From an uncultured Celeribacter sp. (GTDB taxonomy: Bacteria; Pseudomonadota; Alphaproteobacteria; Rhodobacterales; Rhodobacteraceae): a stretch of 64,000 nt of DNA. Shown here in pieces: positions 49,250 to 58,115 of this stretch; within the stretch, counting starts at the first letter, position 1; each line of letters starts with the position of its first letter. Where the stretch lies: contig NZ_OY780935.1 in the NCBI RefSeq assembly GCF_963675965.1, positions 2,158,501-2,222,500 on the forward strand, given 5' to 3'. The notes beneath the pieces were generated by a model, which worked only from the letters and a program-made list of their open reading frames with translations, searched no databases and was not told the DNA's origin. A program made the position numbers and the translations under genes.

Positions 49250-49714
49250 TCAGGCGGCTTTGATCGCCGGGCCTTCGGTCAGGATCGCGTGCAACGTGGT
49301 GACGTCGCTATTGGCGCGCAGTTTGGCACAAATGTCGCTGTCACGCATGGTGCGCGACACCAGAGCCAGTGCTTTCAGATGATCGACGCCCGATTCAGCC
49401 GGTGCAAAGAGGGCAAAGATCAGATCGACGGGCTGACGGTCGACCGCATCAAAGTCCATGGGTGTTTCCAGACGCATGAAGGCGCCGACAACGCGGTCCA
49501 GCCCTTCGATGCGCGCATGGGGCAGGGCAACGCCGTGGCCCACACCCGTGGGGCCAAGGCTTTCGCGTTCCTGCAGGGCGTCAATGGTGGTGCTGATCGC
49601 AAGACCATACGTCCCGGAGGCAATATCCCCCAAGTCCTGAAACAGGCGTTTCTTGCTCGTCATTTTGCCGACGACCTTAATGGCCTGCGGATTCAAGATC
49701 TGTGAAATATTCAT
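49250..49714 (-). CDS. ptsN: PTS IIA-like nitrogen-regulatory protein PtsN
   Basis: EIIA(Ntr) regulatory phosphoprotein. 154 residues; the phosphorylated His is in HGVALPHARIEGLD (~66-79), preceded by LGPTGVG. Start ATG 49714 (MNISQIL), where the family begins. It lies downstream of hpf on the same strand (43 bp). In many proteobacteria rpoN-hpf-ptsN are together; rpoN is not here. Confidence 0.94.
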   Translation of the reverse strand: MNISQILNPQAIKVVGKMTSKKRLFQDLGDIASGTYGLAISTTIDALQERESLGPTGVGHGVALPHARIEGLDRVVGAFMRLETPMDFDAVDRQPVDLIFALFAPAESGVDHLKALALVSRTMRDSDICAKLRANSDVTTLHAILTEGPAIKAA

Positions 49715-49757
49715 AAGAGGTTTACCCGCCCCGACCCGTCGAGGCGGGCCAAGTCTG

Positions 49758-50333
49758 TTAAGTCGCGTTGTTAGGGTCAATCCAGCCGATGTTCCCATCC
49801 GGGCGGCGGTAGACCACGTTTACTTCGGTCTTTCCTTCTTTGTGGAATACAAGAACAGGTGCCCCGGCAAGTTCCATCTGCATCACCGCTTCGCCAACCG
49901 TGAGGGTCGGGATCTTCGCTTCCATCTCAGCGATGATCATCGGCTGCAGGGATTCGGGCTCGTTCTCCTCATCGTATTCCGACGCGGCGAGGATATACTG
50001 GGAACCTGCGAAGAGTTCAACCGGCTCGGCCCGATCCTTGTGGTGGTCTTTCAGGCGGCGTTTGTAGCGACGCAGCTGCTTGTCCATTTTTTCGACGCAG
50101 GCGTCGAAGGCGGCGTAGATTTCATGCGCATGTGCACTGGCCTGTGCCGTCAGGCCGGACGAAAGATGGACCACGGCTTCGCAAACATATTCTGCGCCGC
50201 TTTTCGAGAAGACCACATTCGCATCAGTCGGGCGTTGCGCGTATTTTTCAAAGACCGCGTCGAGCTCCGTTTGGACATGCGTTTGCAGGGCTGCGCCGAT
50301 GTCGATTTGCTTTCCGCTGATTTGGTACCGCAT
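49758..50333 (-). CDS. hpf: Ribosome hibernation promoting factor, long form
   Basis: Dimerises 70S ribosomes into inactive 100S particles in starved cells. 191 residues. The N-terminal S30AE domain (~1-105) starts MRYQISGKQIDIGAALQTHV and includes AHAHEIYAAFDACVEKMDKQ with the basic LRRYKRRLKDHHKDR; the C-terminal dimerisation domain (~130-190) includes MIIAEMEAKIPTLTVGEAVM. AGAAGGAGGTATCA precedes the ATG. A bulged hairpin lies in the leader at 50355-50395. Confidence 0.95.
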   Translation of the reverse strand: MRYQISGKQIDIGAALQTHVQTELDAVFEKYAQRPTDANVVFSKSGAEYVCEAVVHLSSGLTAQASAHAHEIYAAFDACVEKMDKQLRRYKRRLKDHHKDRAEPVELFAGSQYILAASEYDEENEPESLQPMIIAEMEAKIPTLTVGEAVMQMELAGAPVLVFHKEGKTEVNVVYRRPDGNIGWIDPNNAT

Positions 50334-50354
50334 TGATACCTCCTTCTTTCTTCT

Positions 50355-50395
50355 GACCTAAGCGCTCGACGCCTCCTCCGGCGTGGGGCGAGGTC
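50355..50395 (-). promoter_or_regulatory. Hairpin in the hpf leader
   Basis: Outer arms GACCT (50355-50359) / AGGTC (50391-50395) and inner arms ACGCC (50369-50373) / GGCGT (50380-50384) form a bulged hairpin ending about 20 nt before the hpf ATG, just upstream of its ribosome-binding site. There is no T-run. It may affect hpf translation or mRNA stability. Confidence 0.4.
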
Positions 50396-50590
50396 TGGGG
50401 TTTTTGTTCGAAGCGGGAGTTGAATACATGCGCTTTTGCCGGAACCCAAGCAGAAAACCGGGGTATGTTCTGGGCGCCCTCAGGCGGCTGTTCGCCGTGG
50501 CGCAGGCAATTTTACGCGCGTCATGCATCCCCTGTATTTGGCGGCAGAATGCGGGTGATTGTCAATGAAAACCGGCAATCCGGAAGGCAT

Positions 50591-51322
50591 TCATATGCGG
50601 AAATTGTCGCCCAGATAGACCCGGCGCACGGTTTTATCCGCCACGATTTCTTCTTTGCTGCCCGACATCAGCACCGCGCCATCATGCAAAATATAAGCGC
50701 GGTCGATAATGCCCAATGTTTCCTGCACGTTATGGTCGGTGATCAGAACACCAAGGCCGCGGGTCTTCAGATCGGAGACCAATTCGCGGATTTCTGCCAC
50801 GGCGATCGGATCGACCCCGGCGAAAGGCTCGTCGAGCAGGACATAGGAGGGATTCGAAGCCAGACAGCGGGCAATTTCGACTCGCCTGCGTTCCCCGCCT
50901 GACAGCGACAGCGCTGGCGCGCGCCGCAGATGCGAAATCGAAAACTCCGACAGAAGATCTTCAAGTTTTTCGCGCCGCAGATGCGGATCTTCCTCGGAGA
51001 CCTCAAGGATCGCCAGAATATTGTCTTCGACGCAGAGGCCGCGGAACACCGAGGCCTCCTGTGGCAAATAGCCGATGCCCATCTTGGCACGGCGATACAT
51101 GGGAAACTGCGTGATGTTGCGCCCGTCGACCAGAACCTGTCCGGCTTCGGGCATGACCAGCCCCGCGATGGCATAGAAGCAGGTGGTCTTTCCCGATCCG
51201 TTCGGCCCAAGAAGGGCGACGACCTCGCCGCGCTCCAGATCCATAGAGACGTCCCGAATCACGGTGCGTTTGCGGTAACCCTTGCGCAGATTTCGGACCC
51301 GTAGCCCGGTGGTCTCAGACAT
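50591..51322 (-). CDS. lptB: LPS export ABC transporter ATPase LptB
   Basis: Powers lipopolysaccharide extraction from the inner membrane. 243 residues: Walker A LLGPNGSGKTTCFYAIAG (~37-54), signature LSLSGGERRRVEIARCLASN (~138-157), Walker B YVLLDEPFAGVDPIAV (~160-175) and the switch His in VLITDHNVQETL. Starts 1 nt into the lptA stop. Third gene of lptC-lptA-lptB. Confidence 0.97.
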   Translation of the reverse strand: MSETTGLRVRNLRKGYRKRTVIRDVSMDLERGEVVALLGPNGSGKTTCFYAIAGLVMPEAGQVLVDGRNITQFPMYRRAKMGIGYLPQEASVFRGLCVEDNILAILEVSEEDPHLRREKLEDLLSEFSISHLRRAPALSLSGGERRRVEIARCLASNPSYVLLDEPFAGVDPIAVAEIRELVSDLKTRGLGVLITDHNVQETLGIIDRAYILHDGAVLMSGSKEEIVADKTVRRVYLGDNFRI

Positions 51323-51825
51323 CAGTTGTTCCCGGGTTGCAGGATGGTTTTGACACGGCCGTCCATCCGTCCGGTGCCCGTGGCAAGATCGATGACCATG
51401 CGTTCGCCCGACAGTGCGCTCTGGCCCTGTGTCAAGAGAACGCGACCCGACAGGGTGATCGTCCCTGATTCGAGATCGTATTCGGCATTTTGGGCTTCTG
51501 CGGTTTCGCCAGCGTTGGTGACAATCACATCGCCAGTCGCGAGCAGTTTGGAAATCTTGTCGCCATCGTCGCTGTAGATCACGTCGACGCCTTCGGCCCC
51601 CAGTCGCATCTCGCCCTGAGCAATCAGCACGTTGCCATTGAAGGTCGCCTGACCCGAGGTCTGATCGACGCTGAGTTGATCTGAGGTGATTTCCACGGGC
51701 AATGAGCTGTCTTGCCGAAAGTTTCCAAAGGCGATGTTCGTGCCCTGTGACAGGGCAGGCCCGCTGACGGCCATCAGAGACAGGCTGAAAACGGTCGCAA
51801 GTGAAATGGTCCGGAGCATAGGCAC
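51322..51825 (-). CDS. lptA: LPS transport periplasmic protein LptA
   Basis: Forms the periplasmic bridge for lipopolysaccharide. 167 residues with a signal peptide (~1-26, ending in GPALS) and an OstA domain: PVEITSDQLSVDQTSGQATF, GNVLIAQGEMRLGAEGVDVI and GRVLLTQGQSALSGERMVID. Between lptC (17 bp) and lptB (1-nt overlap). Confidence 0.94.
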   Translation of the reverse strand: MPMLRTISLATVFSLSLMAVSGPALSQGTNIAFGNFRQDSSLPVEITSDQLSVDQTSGQATFNGNVLIAQGEMRLGAEGVDVIYSDDGDKISKLLATGDVIVTNAGETAEAQNAEYDLESGTITLSGRVLLTQGQSALSGERMVIDLATGTGRMDGRVKTILQPGNN

Positions 51826-51842
51826 GTCTTACCCTTTGAAAG

Positions 51843-52442
51843 TTACGGCTGATATACCAGCTTTACGCCGTTCTTGAAAACCAGAAGGTATCGATCCGTC
51901 TCAGTATCATGAGAGATTTCCATGGAGCCAGCGGTCAGATTGCCTGGAGGTCCGTCAGCTTCCACGGCACCGGGGCTTTCGATGTGGCTGGTGTCGAGCA
52001 TGGTGGCGATGCGACTGGACTGGATCTTATAGCCGGTCGAGGTGGCGATCTCGACGTCGCCGGACAATTCCGCGATCTGGCCGGGGCCATCCAGCACGGC
52101 ATTGTCGGCCCGCAGGGTGATGGTTGCGCTTTGCGGCAGTTGCAACCGTCCTTCTACGGCAGAGGAATTCACCACATCGGGGGTCGACAGATCCGGCCGT
52201 ACCTGATTGGCGGCGATTTCCAGAGCGGCGCCGTCTGAGGTGACAGTGGCGAAAGAGGGATTGTCGATCCGCTGCTCGCGCGCGAGAGTTTCCAATTCCA
52301 CCTCGGCATAGGGGATGGACAGGCTGACCTCCTTGCCGCGCGCAAACAGGAACAGCGTCGCCAGAACCGCGAGGCTTGCCAGCGGCAGCACGATTTTGGC
52401 GAATGCGACGAAGCGCGAATAGGAGTTGTCGAACCGGGCCAT
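51843..52442 (-). CDS. lptC: LPS export protein LptC
   Basis: Bitopic protein linking LptBFG to LptA. 199 residues: one membrane segment (~15-33, IVLPLASLAVLATLFLFA) after a short basic start, then a periplasmic beta-jellyroll domain (SIPYAEVELETLAREQRIDN; GDVEIATSTGYKIQSSRIAT). Divergent in sequence, as usual for alphaproteobacterial LptC; position before lptA-lptB supports the call. The isomerase gene ends 9 bp upstream. Confidence 0.9.
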   Translation of the reverse strand: MARFDNSYSRFVAFAKIVLPLASLAVLATLFLFARGKEVSLSIPYAEVELETLAREQRIDNPSFATVTSDGAALEIAANQVRPDLSTPDVVNSSAVEGRLQLPQSATITLRADNAVLDGPGQIAELSGDVEIATSTGYKIQSSRIATMLDTSHIESPGAVEADGPPGNLTAGSMEISHDTETDRYLLVFKNGVKLVYQP

Positions 52443-52451
52443 AGAACCCTC

Positions 52452-53414
52452 TTACATGACCCCGGCGCGAAGGCAGTCCTGAATCTTCAGAATGCCGCAG
52501 GGGCGGCCATCTTCGGCGGGATCCCGCACAAACAGGCAGGTGATCGCGCGTTCGTCCATGCGGGCGACGGCCTTTTCGGCGAGGGCATCAGAGGCGATGG
52601 TCATCGGATTGGCGGTCATGATGTCGCCAGCGGTCTTGTCCAGCAAACCGTCGATATGACGGCGCAAATCCCCGTCGGTGATGATGCCTTGCAGATGCCC
52701 GTCAGCGTCCACGACGCCCACGACGCCAAAGCCCTTGGCGGAAATCTCGTTCAGCGCGGCGCGCATGTCTGTGTCAGCCGTGACCAGCGGCATATCGCCG
52801 TGCATCAGGTCGCGGACCTTGGTCAGTCGCGACCCCAGCTTGCCGCCCGGATGCAGGACGCGGAAATTGTCGGCTGTGAAGGCGCGGTGCTCCATTAGTG
52901 CCACGGCCATTGCATCGCCCAGCGCCAGCGTCATCGTGGTCGATGTGGTGGGGACGATCCCATGTCCGCAGGCCTCTTCGGCCTTGGGCAGGATCAGCGC
53001 CACATCGCTGGCCCGGATCAGAGAGCTGTCTGGATTGGAGGCCACACCGATGGTCGGGATCTTGAAGCGGCGGGTGTAGCCGATCAGATCCGCCAGTTCC
53101 GGGGTTTCGCCAGAGTTCGACAGGATGAGACAGACATCATCGCTGCCGATCATGCCCAGATCGCCATGGCTGGCTTCGGCTGGGTGCACGAAATGTGCGG
53201 GCGTTCCGGTCGAGGCGAGCGTGGCCGCAATCTTGCGCCCGATGTGGCCGGATTTCCCCATGCCAGAGACGATGACGCTGCCCTTGGCCCCAAGAATCAG
53301 CTCCAGCGCGTTGGCCAGGGGTGTGCCGATGCTGTCACCCAGCAGGGTGAGCGCCTCGGCTTCTTGTGTGATGACGCGACGGGCGGTGGCGAGAAAAGCA
53401 TCCGCTTGGGCCAT
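52452..53414 (-). CDS. kdsD: D-arabinose 5-phosphate isomerase (KdsD/KpsF)
   Basis: First committed step of Kdo synthesis: ribulose 5-phosphate to arabinose 5-phosphate. 320 residues: SIS domain (~40-175) with GSVIVSGMGKSGHIGRKIAA (~45-64), HPAEASHGDLGMIG and LSNSGETPEL; then two CBS domains (~210-320; MHGDMPLVTADTDMRAALNE, DIMTANPMTIASDALAEKAV). It starts the kdsD-lptC-lptA-lptB transcript, so Kdo synthesis and LPS export are co-expressed. Confidence 0.95.
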   Translation of the reverse strand: MAQADAFLATARRVITQEAEALTLLGDSIGTPLANALELILGAKGSVIVSGMGKSGHIGRKIAATLASTGTPAHFVHPAEASHGDLGMIGSDDVCLILSNSGETPELADLIGYTRRFKIPTIGVASNPDSSLIRASDVALILPKAEEACGHGIVPTTSTTMTLALGDAMAVALMEHRAFTADNFRVLHPGGKLGSRLTKVRDLMHGDMPLVTADTDMRAALNEISAKGFGVVGVVDADGHLQGIITDGDLRRHIDGLLDKTAGDIMTANPMTIASDALAEKAVARMDERAITCLFVRDPAEDGRPCGILKIQDCLRAGVM

Positions 53415-53437
53415 GGGGACCTCCTTGGGGAACGGGA

Positions 53438-54049
53438 TTAATGGGCAAAAATGTCGACGTCCGGCCAGCCCTCAAGATCGAGGCGGGCGCGGGTCGGCAG
53501 GAAATCGAAACAGGATTGGGCCATTGCCATACGTCCTTCGCGTTCCAGCATCTCATTGAGCTTGTCACGCAGCGCATGCAGGTGCAGCACATCCGAGGCC
53601 GCGTAGTCGAGCTGCGCCTTTGTCAATTCGGCGGCGCCCCAGTCGCTCATTTGCTGGTATTTGGAAATGTCCACTTTCAGCAGTTGGTCCAGCAGATTGC
53701 GCAACCCGTGGCGGTCGGTGAAGGTCCGCACGAGCTTTGAGGCAATCTTGGTGCAATAGACGGGTTCGGCCAGAGTTCCGAAGGTGTGGTACATTGCCGC
53801 GATGTCGAAACGGCCGAAATGGAACAGCTTCAGCACGTTCGGATCGGCCAGCATGCGGCACAGATTCGGCGCGGCGGTCTGGCCACGGGCGACCTGCACC
53901 ATATGGGCATTGCCGTCGCCGCCGGACATTTGCACCAGACACAGCCGGTCCCGATGCGGATTCAGCCCCATGGTTTCACAGTCGATTGCCACCACAGGTC
54001 CGAGATCCAGATCGTCGGGCAGGTCGTTTTGATACAGGAAATTTGCCAC
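53438..54049 (-). CDS. rnd: Ribonuclease D family 3'-5' exonuclease (short form)
   Basis: DEDDy-type exonuclease. 203 residues, much shorter than E. coli RNase D, with no HRDC domain; this short form is common in alphaproteobacteria. Motif I VVAIDCETMGLNPHRDRLCL (~20-39; Asp and Glu), motif II KLFHFGRFDIAAMYHTFG (~75-92), motif III LDYAASDVLHLHALRDKL (~150-167; Tyr and Asp). The GTG at 54049 has GAGAGG about 8 nt upstream; an upstream ATG would add 22 residues outside the family. Confidence 0.92.
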   Translation of the reverse strand: MANFLYQNDLPDDLDLGPVVAIDCETMGLNPHRDRLCLVQMSGGDGNAHMVQVARGQTAAPNLCRMLADPNVLKLFHFGRFDIAAMYHTFGTLAEPVYCTKIASKLVRTFTDRHGLRNLLDQLLKVDISKYQQMSDWGAAELTKAQLDYAASDVLHLHALRDKLNEMLEREGRMAMAQSCFDFLPTRARLDLEGWPDVDIFAH

Positions 54050-54192
54050 CGCTTGGCCTCTCGCGCTGTCTTTCGCTTTGGTTCTGTCAATAAGGCCAAG
54101 CCGCCGTATGGGCAAGGCTGGCCCGACGGGACAGCGGAAAACACCTGCGGCAAGCGGTTCCGCGCTGTTTGCGGGGTCTGTCAGAGAGTAGA

Positions 54193-54603
54193 TCAGGGGG
54201 CCGTGTCGGGGGGCGAAATCTGTGCCTTTTCCATTGGGATCAGGTTGCGCAGGGCCTTGAGCGCCGGGTAGAGTTGTCCATTGTCCGCAGCCAGCCGTGC
54301 TTTGCTCAAAAAGTCATGGCTGGTGGGGTCGGTCAGGAGCTGGGACAGGTCGCAGATGCCCTGGGACAGTTGCGATTGCGCGACGTCTGGCGGCAGCGTG
54401 CCGGAGAGGGCCTGCTGCGCGATGTAGCAGACCCGGCGCACCGGGGTCGTGACCTCTTCGGGCGACAGTGCCTCACGCATGCGCAGAACATTGGCGTCGG
54501 GTGTCATGATGGACAGCCGCGCCCGGCGATCGCCATTTTCGATCAGCACGCCATTCACAACAATCTGCTCCCGGGGTGCCAGTTTCAGAACCAGTCCGCT
54601 CAT
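54193..54603 (-). CDS. flbT: Flagellar biosynthesis repressor FlbT
   Basis: Post-transcriptional regulator that binds flagellin mRNA leader and represses flagellin synthesis in alphaproteobacteria. 136 residues with the full family pattern: LVLKLAPREQIVVNGVLIEN (~4-23), MREALSPEEVTTPVRRVCYI (~42-61) and HDFLSKARLAADNGQLYPAL (~95-114). It normally sits with flagellin genes and flaF, but none of these is here; the upstream 280 bp has no flaF-like frame. It is an orphan between rnd and a choline-kinase-like gene. Confidence 0.92.
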   Translation of the reverse strand: MSGLVLKLAPREQIVVNGVLIENGDRRARLSIMTPDANVLRMREALSPEEVTTPVRRVCYIAQQALSGTLPPDVAQSQLSQGICDLSQLLTDPTSHDFLSKARLAADNGQLYPALKALRNLIPMEKAQISPPDTAP

Positions 54604-54884
54604 GCCCGTCCCCGTTGTCGATGCGACGCGCCAGACGATACGTTTCGGAAGCTGTGCGTCAGCATAAGGGGGGGCAAATGGGTTGGCATGTTGGCTCTTT
54701 CGTGTGTTTGATGCCGTTTGACGTCACGGATCTGTGCACGGTTGGTCTGTGATATCGGATGATCGAAATGTGCCTGTGAAAGCCTAAAAGTTCCCTAAGC
54801 GCCGAAAAAGAAATGCGATTGCATAGTTGCGGTGGCTGGGGGCATATCTTTAAATCTGCACAACCTGACGTGGGAGGCGGTTCG

Positions 54885-55748
54885 ATGTCAGTTCGTTTTT
54901 CTGACGCGCCGTCCGAGGCGTTCCGGCGACAGCTTGAGAGATACGCTGCGCGTGACCTGCGATGGCAACGCCTGTCGGGCGGTCGCACCAATGCGCTGTG
55001 GCGCGTGACCGGCGACCGCGATGGCGGGGCTCTAGATTGGGTGGTGAAGCTCTATGATCCGACGCGGGCCAATGCCCTGTTTCCGAATGATGGCACAGCA
55101 GAGCGTGCTGCGCTGCGTGCTTTAGCAACGACGGGGCTGGCGCCGGAGCTGATCGACGACATTTCCGTGCCGGGCCAGAGATGCCTGATCTACGGCCATA
55201 TGGCGGGCAGGCCGCTGGTGCAAACCGATGCGGCTGTTCTTGCTGCGTTGGGCCGGTTACACGCCATCGCGCCTCCCGAAGGGCTGCGCCAGATCGATGG
55301 CACGCCCGCTGGGATTTCGCGTCAGGCAGAGACCTTTTTGCATGGGTGCACGGGGCCGCAGGCGGCAGAGCTTTGGCGTCAGCGACCGGTGGTCGGGGCC
55401 GTTGCGCCCGCCGCATCTTGTTTCCTGCATGGGGACCCGACCCCGGCCAATGCGCTGGTGCGGGGCGACAGGCGGTGCTTTGTTGACTGGCAATGTCCGG
55501 GGGTCGGCGATCCGGTCGCGGATCTGGCAATCGCGCTGTCCCCGGCGATGCACCACGTTTATGGCCGGCGCCCTTTGCGTCTCAGCGAAGAAGAGACCGC
55601 CCTGACGGGCTATCCCAAGGCGGGGGTCGTGGCCCGCTATCGGCATTTGCGGCCGCTCTATCGCTGGCGGATGGCGGCCTATTGCCTGTGGAAGGCATCG
55701 CAGGGCGAAGTGATCTATGCCGAGGCCGCCGCTTTGGAAATTAGCTGA
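54885..55748 (+). CDS. Choline/ethanolamine kinase-like or aminoglycoside phosphotransferase-family protein
   Basis: 287-residue kinase of the APH/ChoK fold. The N-lobe has GGRTNALWRVTGD (~34-46) and WVVKLYDPT with the ATP-binding Lys. The catalytic loop is FLHGDPTPANALVRGDRRCF (~184-203) with the Asp base, followed by FVDWQCPGVGDPVADLAIAL (~203-222) with the metal Asp. Phosphate acceptor unknown: choline, thiamine or a sugar are possible. GGGAGG precedes ATG 54885. Its last 8 nt overlap the end of ubiB on the other strand. Confidence 0.82.
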   Translation: MSVRFSDAPSEAFRRQLERYAARDLRWQRLSGGRTNALWRVTGDRDGGALDWVVKLYDPTRANALFPNDGTAERAALRALATTGLAPELIDDISVPGQRCLIYGHMAGRPLVQTDAAVLAALGRLHAIAPPEGLRQIDGTPAGISRQAETFLHGCTGPQAAELWRQRPVVGAVAPAASCFLHGDPTPANALVRGDRRCFVDWQCPGVGDPVADLAIALSPAMHHVYGRRPLRLSEEETALTGYPKAGVVARYRHLRPLYRWRMAAYCLWKASQGEVIYAEAAALEIS

Positions 55749-57276
55749 CGGCCAGCGCGATCAGCGCCCCGATCCCGGCAGACACAGCGCCGCCGCAGAT
55801 CAGGATCGCTGCGTTGCTCCAGCGGTTCGGGTGGGCCGGCGGTTCCGGCGTCCGGGTCTGGGCGACCAGTGCGGCTTCGGTCAACTCGGGCAGCTTGGGG
55901 CCAAACCGCGCCAGCACGATGGCCGTTTTCCGAAGATCGCGCAGCAGCGCCTTGGGGCCGATATTTGATTTGATGTAATCTTCGACCACCGGCTTGGCGA
56001 CTTCCCAGATGTTGATATGCGGGTTCAGAGACCTTGAAACGCCTTCGACCACGACCATGGTGCGTTGCAGCAGGATCAGTTCTGTGCGGGTCTGCATGCC
56101 GAAACGTTCGGTCACCTCGAAGAGGTATGACAACAGCCGGGCCATGGAAATATGCGACGCATCCATGCCGAAAATCGGCTCTCCAACGGCGCGCAGGGCG
56201 CGGGCGAATTCATCGACATCACGATCGGCCGGGACATAGCCCGCTTCGAAATGCACTTCGGCGACGCGTTTGTAATCCTTTTTGATAAAGCCATAGAGGA
56301 TCTCGGCATAGACCCGGCGGGTGTATTCGTCGAGCACCCCCATGATGCCGAAATCAAGCGCGATGATATCCCCGTTCGGGGCGATTTTCAGGTTGCCTTG
56401 GTGCATATCCGCATGGAAAAAACCGTCGCGTAGGGCGTGTTGCAGGAACACTTGCAGTACACGCTCGCCCAATGCGGCACGGTCGTGCCCGGCGGCGATG
56501 ATTTCGTCAATGTCGGAGGCGGTGATGCCCTCGACCCATTCCAGCGTCATGACGCGCCGTGACGACAGCGCCCAGTCCACGGCGGGCACGGAAAACCCTT
56601 CGTCCTCCGTGGTGTTGGCGTAGAACTCAGAAGCCGAGGAGCTTTCCAGCCGCAGGTCCAGTTCGCCTTGGACCACGCCTTCGAAATGGGCCACCACATC
56701 GGTCGGGCGAAGGCGACGCGAAGCGGGGGACAATTTTTCGATCAGCGAGGCGGCAAAATAGAAGGCGTCGATATCCTTGCGAAAAGCGCGTTCGATGCCC
56801 GGACGCAGCACCTTGATGGCGACCGGCTGTCCGGTGTCAGCGCGGGCCGCTTTGTGAACTTGCGCGATGGACGCGGCAGCCACGGGTTCGGAAAACTCGG
56901 AAAACATCTCGGCCAGCGGGCGGCCGAGTTCCAGCTCAACCGTTTTGATGGCCCGGTCACGCGGGAAGGGGGGCAGCTTGTCCTGCAGCATTTGCAGCTC
57001 TTTGGCCAGATCCGTTCCGACCACGTCTGGGCGCGTCGAAAGGATCTGGCCGAATTTGATATAGGCCGGACCCAGCGCGGTCAGGGCGCGCGGCACCGGT
57101 GGAACGGACTCGTCGCCTTTGTAGCCCAGCCATTGAAACGGCCAGACCAGGGTGCGTGCCAGTACGCGCAGCAGTTTGGGCGCCTCGAGTGCGTCCATGG
57201 CTTCGCGCATCGCTCCGGTGCGTTCCATCGTTGCGCCGGTGCGGATCAGCCGCCAGATGTTGTGAGGCCCCCGCAT
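55741..57276 (-). CDS. ubiB: UbiB family atypical kinase, ubiquinone biosynthesis
   Basis: Membrane-bound ATPase/kinase-like protein needed for ubiquinone synthesis. 511 residues. The UbiB KxGQ motif is in PAYIKFGQILSTRPDVVG (~69-86), the Ala-rich loop in VAAASIAQVHKA (~132-143), the Lys in VAIKVLRPG, and the catalytic region HADMHQGNLKI and IIALDFGIMG (~290-315). Two hydrophobic helices at the C-terminus (~485-511) anchor it. Start ATG 57276 overlaps the ubiE stop by 1 nt; a GTG four codons upstream is less likely. Confidence 0.95.
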   Translation of the reverse strand: MRGPHNIWRLIRTGATMERTGAMREAMDALEAPKLLRVLARTLVWPFQWLGYKGDESVPPVPRALTALGPAYIKFGQILSTRPDVVGTDLAKELQMLQDKLPPFPRDRAIKTVELELGRPLAEMFSEFSEPVAAASIAQVHKAARADTGQPVAIKVLRPGIERAFRKDIDAFYFAASLIEKLSPASRRLRPTDVVAHFEGVVQGELDLRLESSSASEFYANTTEDEGFSVPAVDWALSSRRVMTLEWVEGITASDIDEIIAAGHDRAALGERVLQVFLQHALRDGFFHADMHQGNLKIAPNGDIIALDFGIMGVLDEYTRRVYAEILYGFIKKDYKRVAEVHFEAGYVPADRDVDEFARALRAVGEPIFGMDASHISMARLLSYLFEVTERFGMQTRTELILLQRTMVVVEGVSRSLNPHINIWEVAKPVVEDYIKSNIGPKALLRDLRKTAIVLARFGPKLPELTEAALVAQTRTPEPPAHPNRWSNAAILICGGAVSAGIGALIALAVS

Positions 57277-58028
57277 CAGATTTTCCACCCGGAATGCAGC
57301 GCGGCAATGCCCATGCTGAGATTGCGATAGCTCACATTTTCAAAACCGGCGGTCCGGATCATTTTGGCAAAGGTCTCCTGATCGGGGAATTTGCGGATGC
57401 TTTCGACCAGATACTGATAGCTGTCGCGGTCGCCGGCGATCATTTGCCCCATGCGGGGGATGACGTTGAAGGAATAGAGGTCATAGGCCTTTTGCATGGC
57501 GGCATTCGGCAATTGCGAAAACTCCAGCACCATCAGCCGGCCACCGGGTTTGAGAACGCGGTAGGCTTCGGAGAGCGCGTCGGGAATGCGGGTGACGTTC
57601 CGGATACCAAAGGAAATTGTGTAGACGTCGAACTGGTTGTCTTCGAACGGCAACTGCATCGCATCGCCGGTGACCCAGTCCAGATGATCTGCCATCTGTT
57701 CGGCTTCGGCACGTTTGCGACCTTCGACCAGCATCGATTCCGTCATGTCGAGCACCACCGAAGAGGCGCCCGGTGCGCGATTGAGGAAACGGAATGAAAT
57801 ATCGCCGGTGCCGCCGGCCACATCAAGCAACCGCTGACCGGGGCGCGGGGCCAGCCAATCCATCATTGCGTCTTTCCAGACCCGGTGGATCCCCATCGAC
57901 ATCACATCGTTCATGATGTCGTATTTCGACGCGACCGAGGTGAAGACACCATGGACCATCCCGGCTTTCTGATCTTCGGCCACATCCTTGAAGCCGAAAT
58001 GTGTGGTCTTGTCGCCCGTGTCGCTCAT
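57276..58028 (-). CDS. ubiE: Demethylmenaquinone/2-methoxy-polyprenyl-benzoquinol C-methyltransferase UbiE
   Basis: SAM-dependent C-methylation of the ubiquinone ring. 250 residues. KYDIMNDVMSMGIHRVWKDA (~38-57) and the SAM site LLDVAGGTGDISFRFLNRAP (~68-87), then VTGDAMQLPFEDNQFDVYTI and SFGIRNVTRIPDALSEAYRV, all UbiE-specific. Start ATG 58028 begins MSDTGDKTTHFGFKDV, the conserved N-terminus. Coupled to ubiB; divergent from mutM (87 bp). Confidence 0.97.
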   Translation of the reverse strand: MSDTGDKTTHFGFKDVAEDQKAGMVHGVFTSVASKYDIMNDVMSMGIHRVWKDAMMDWLAPRPGQRLLDVAGGTGDISFRFLNRAPGASSVVLDMTESMLVEGRKRAEAEQMADHLDWVTGDAMQLPFEDNQFDVYTISFGIRNVTRIPDALSEAYRVLKPGGRLMVLEFSQLPNAAMQKAYDLYSFNVIPRMGQMIAGDRDSYQYLVESIRKFPDQETFAKMIRTAGFENVSYRNLSMGIAALHSGWKI

Positions 58029-58115
58029 CGCTCTTGAACCTTTCTCGAAACTTACCCTTCTTATAGGCCTCATGCCGGGCGTGACAATCGCAACCGAAAT
58101 CACAGAGGGGTCAAA

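Noticed and set aside
54604..54884. A flaF remnant upstream of flbT
   Set aside because: Translating the minus strand gives no FlaF-like blocks and the space is too short for a full gene.
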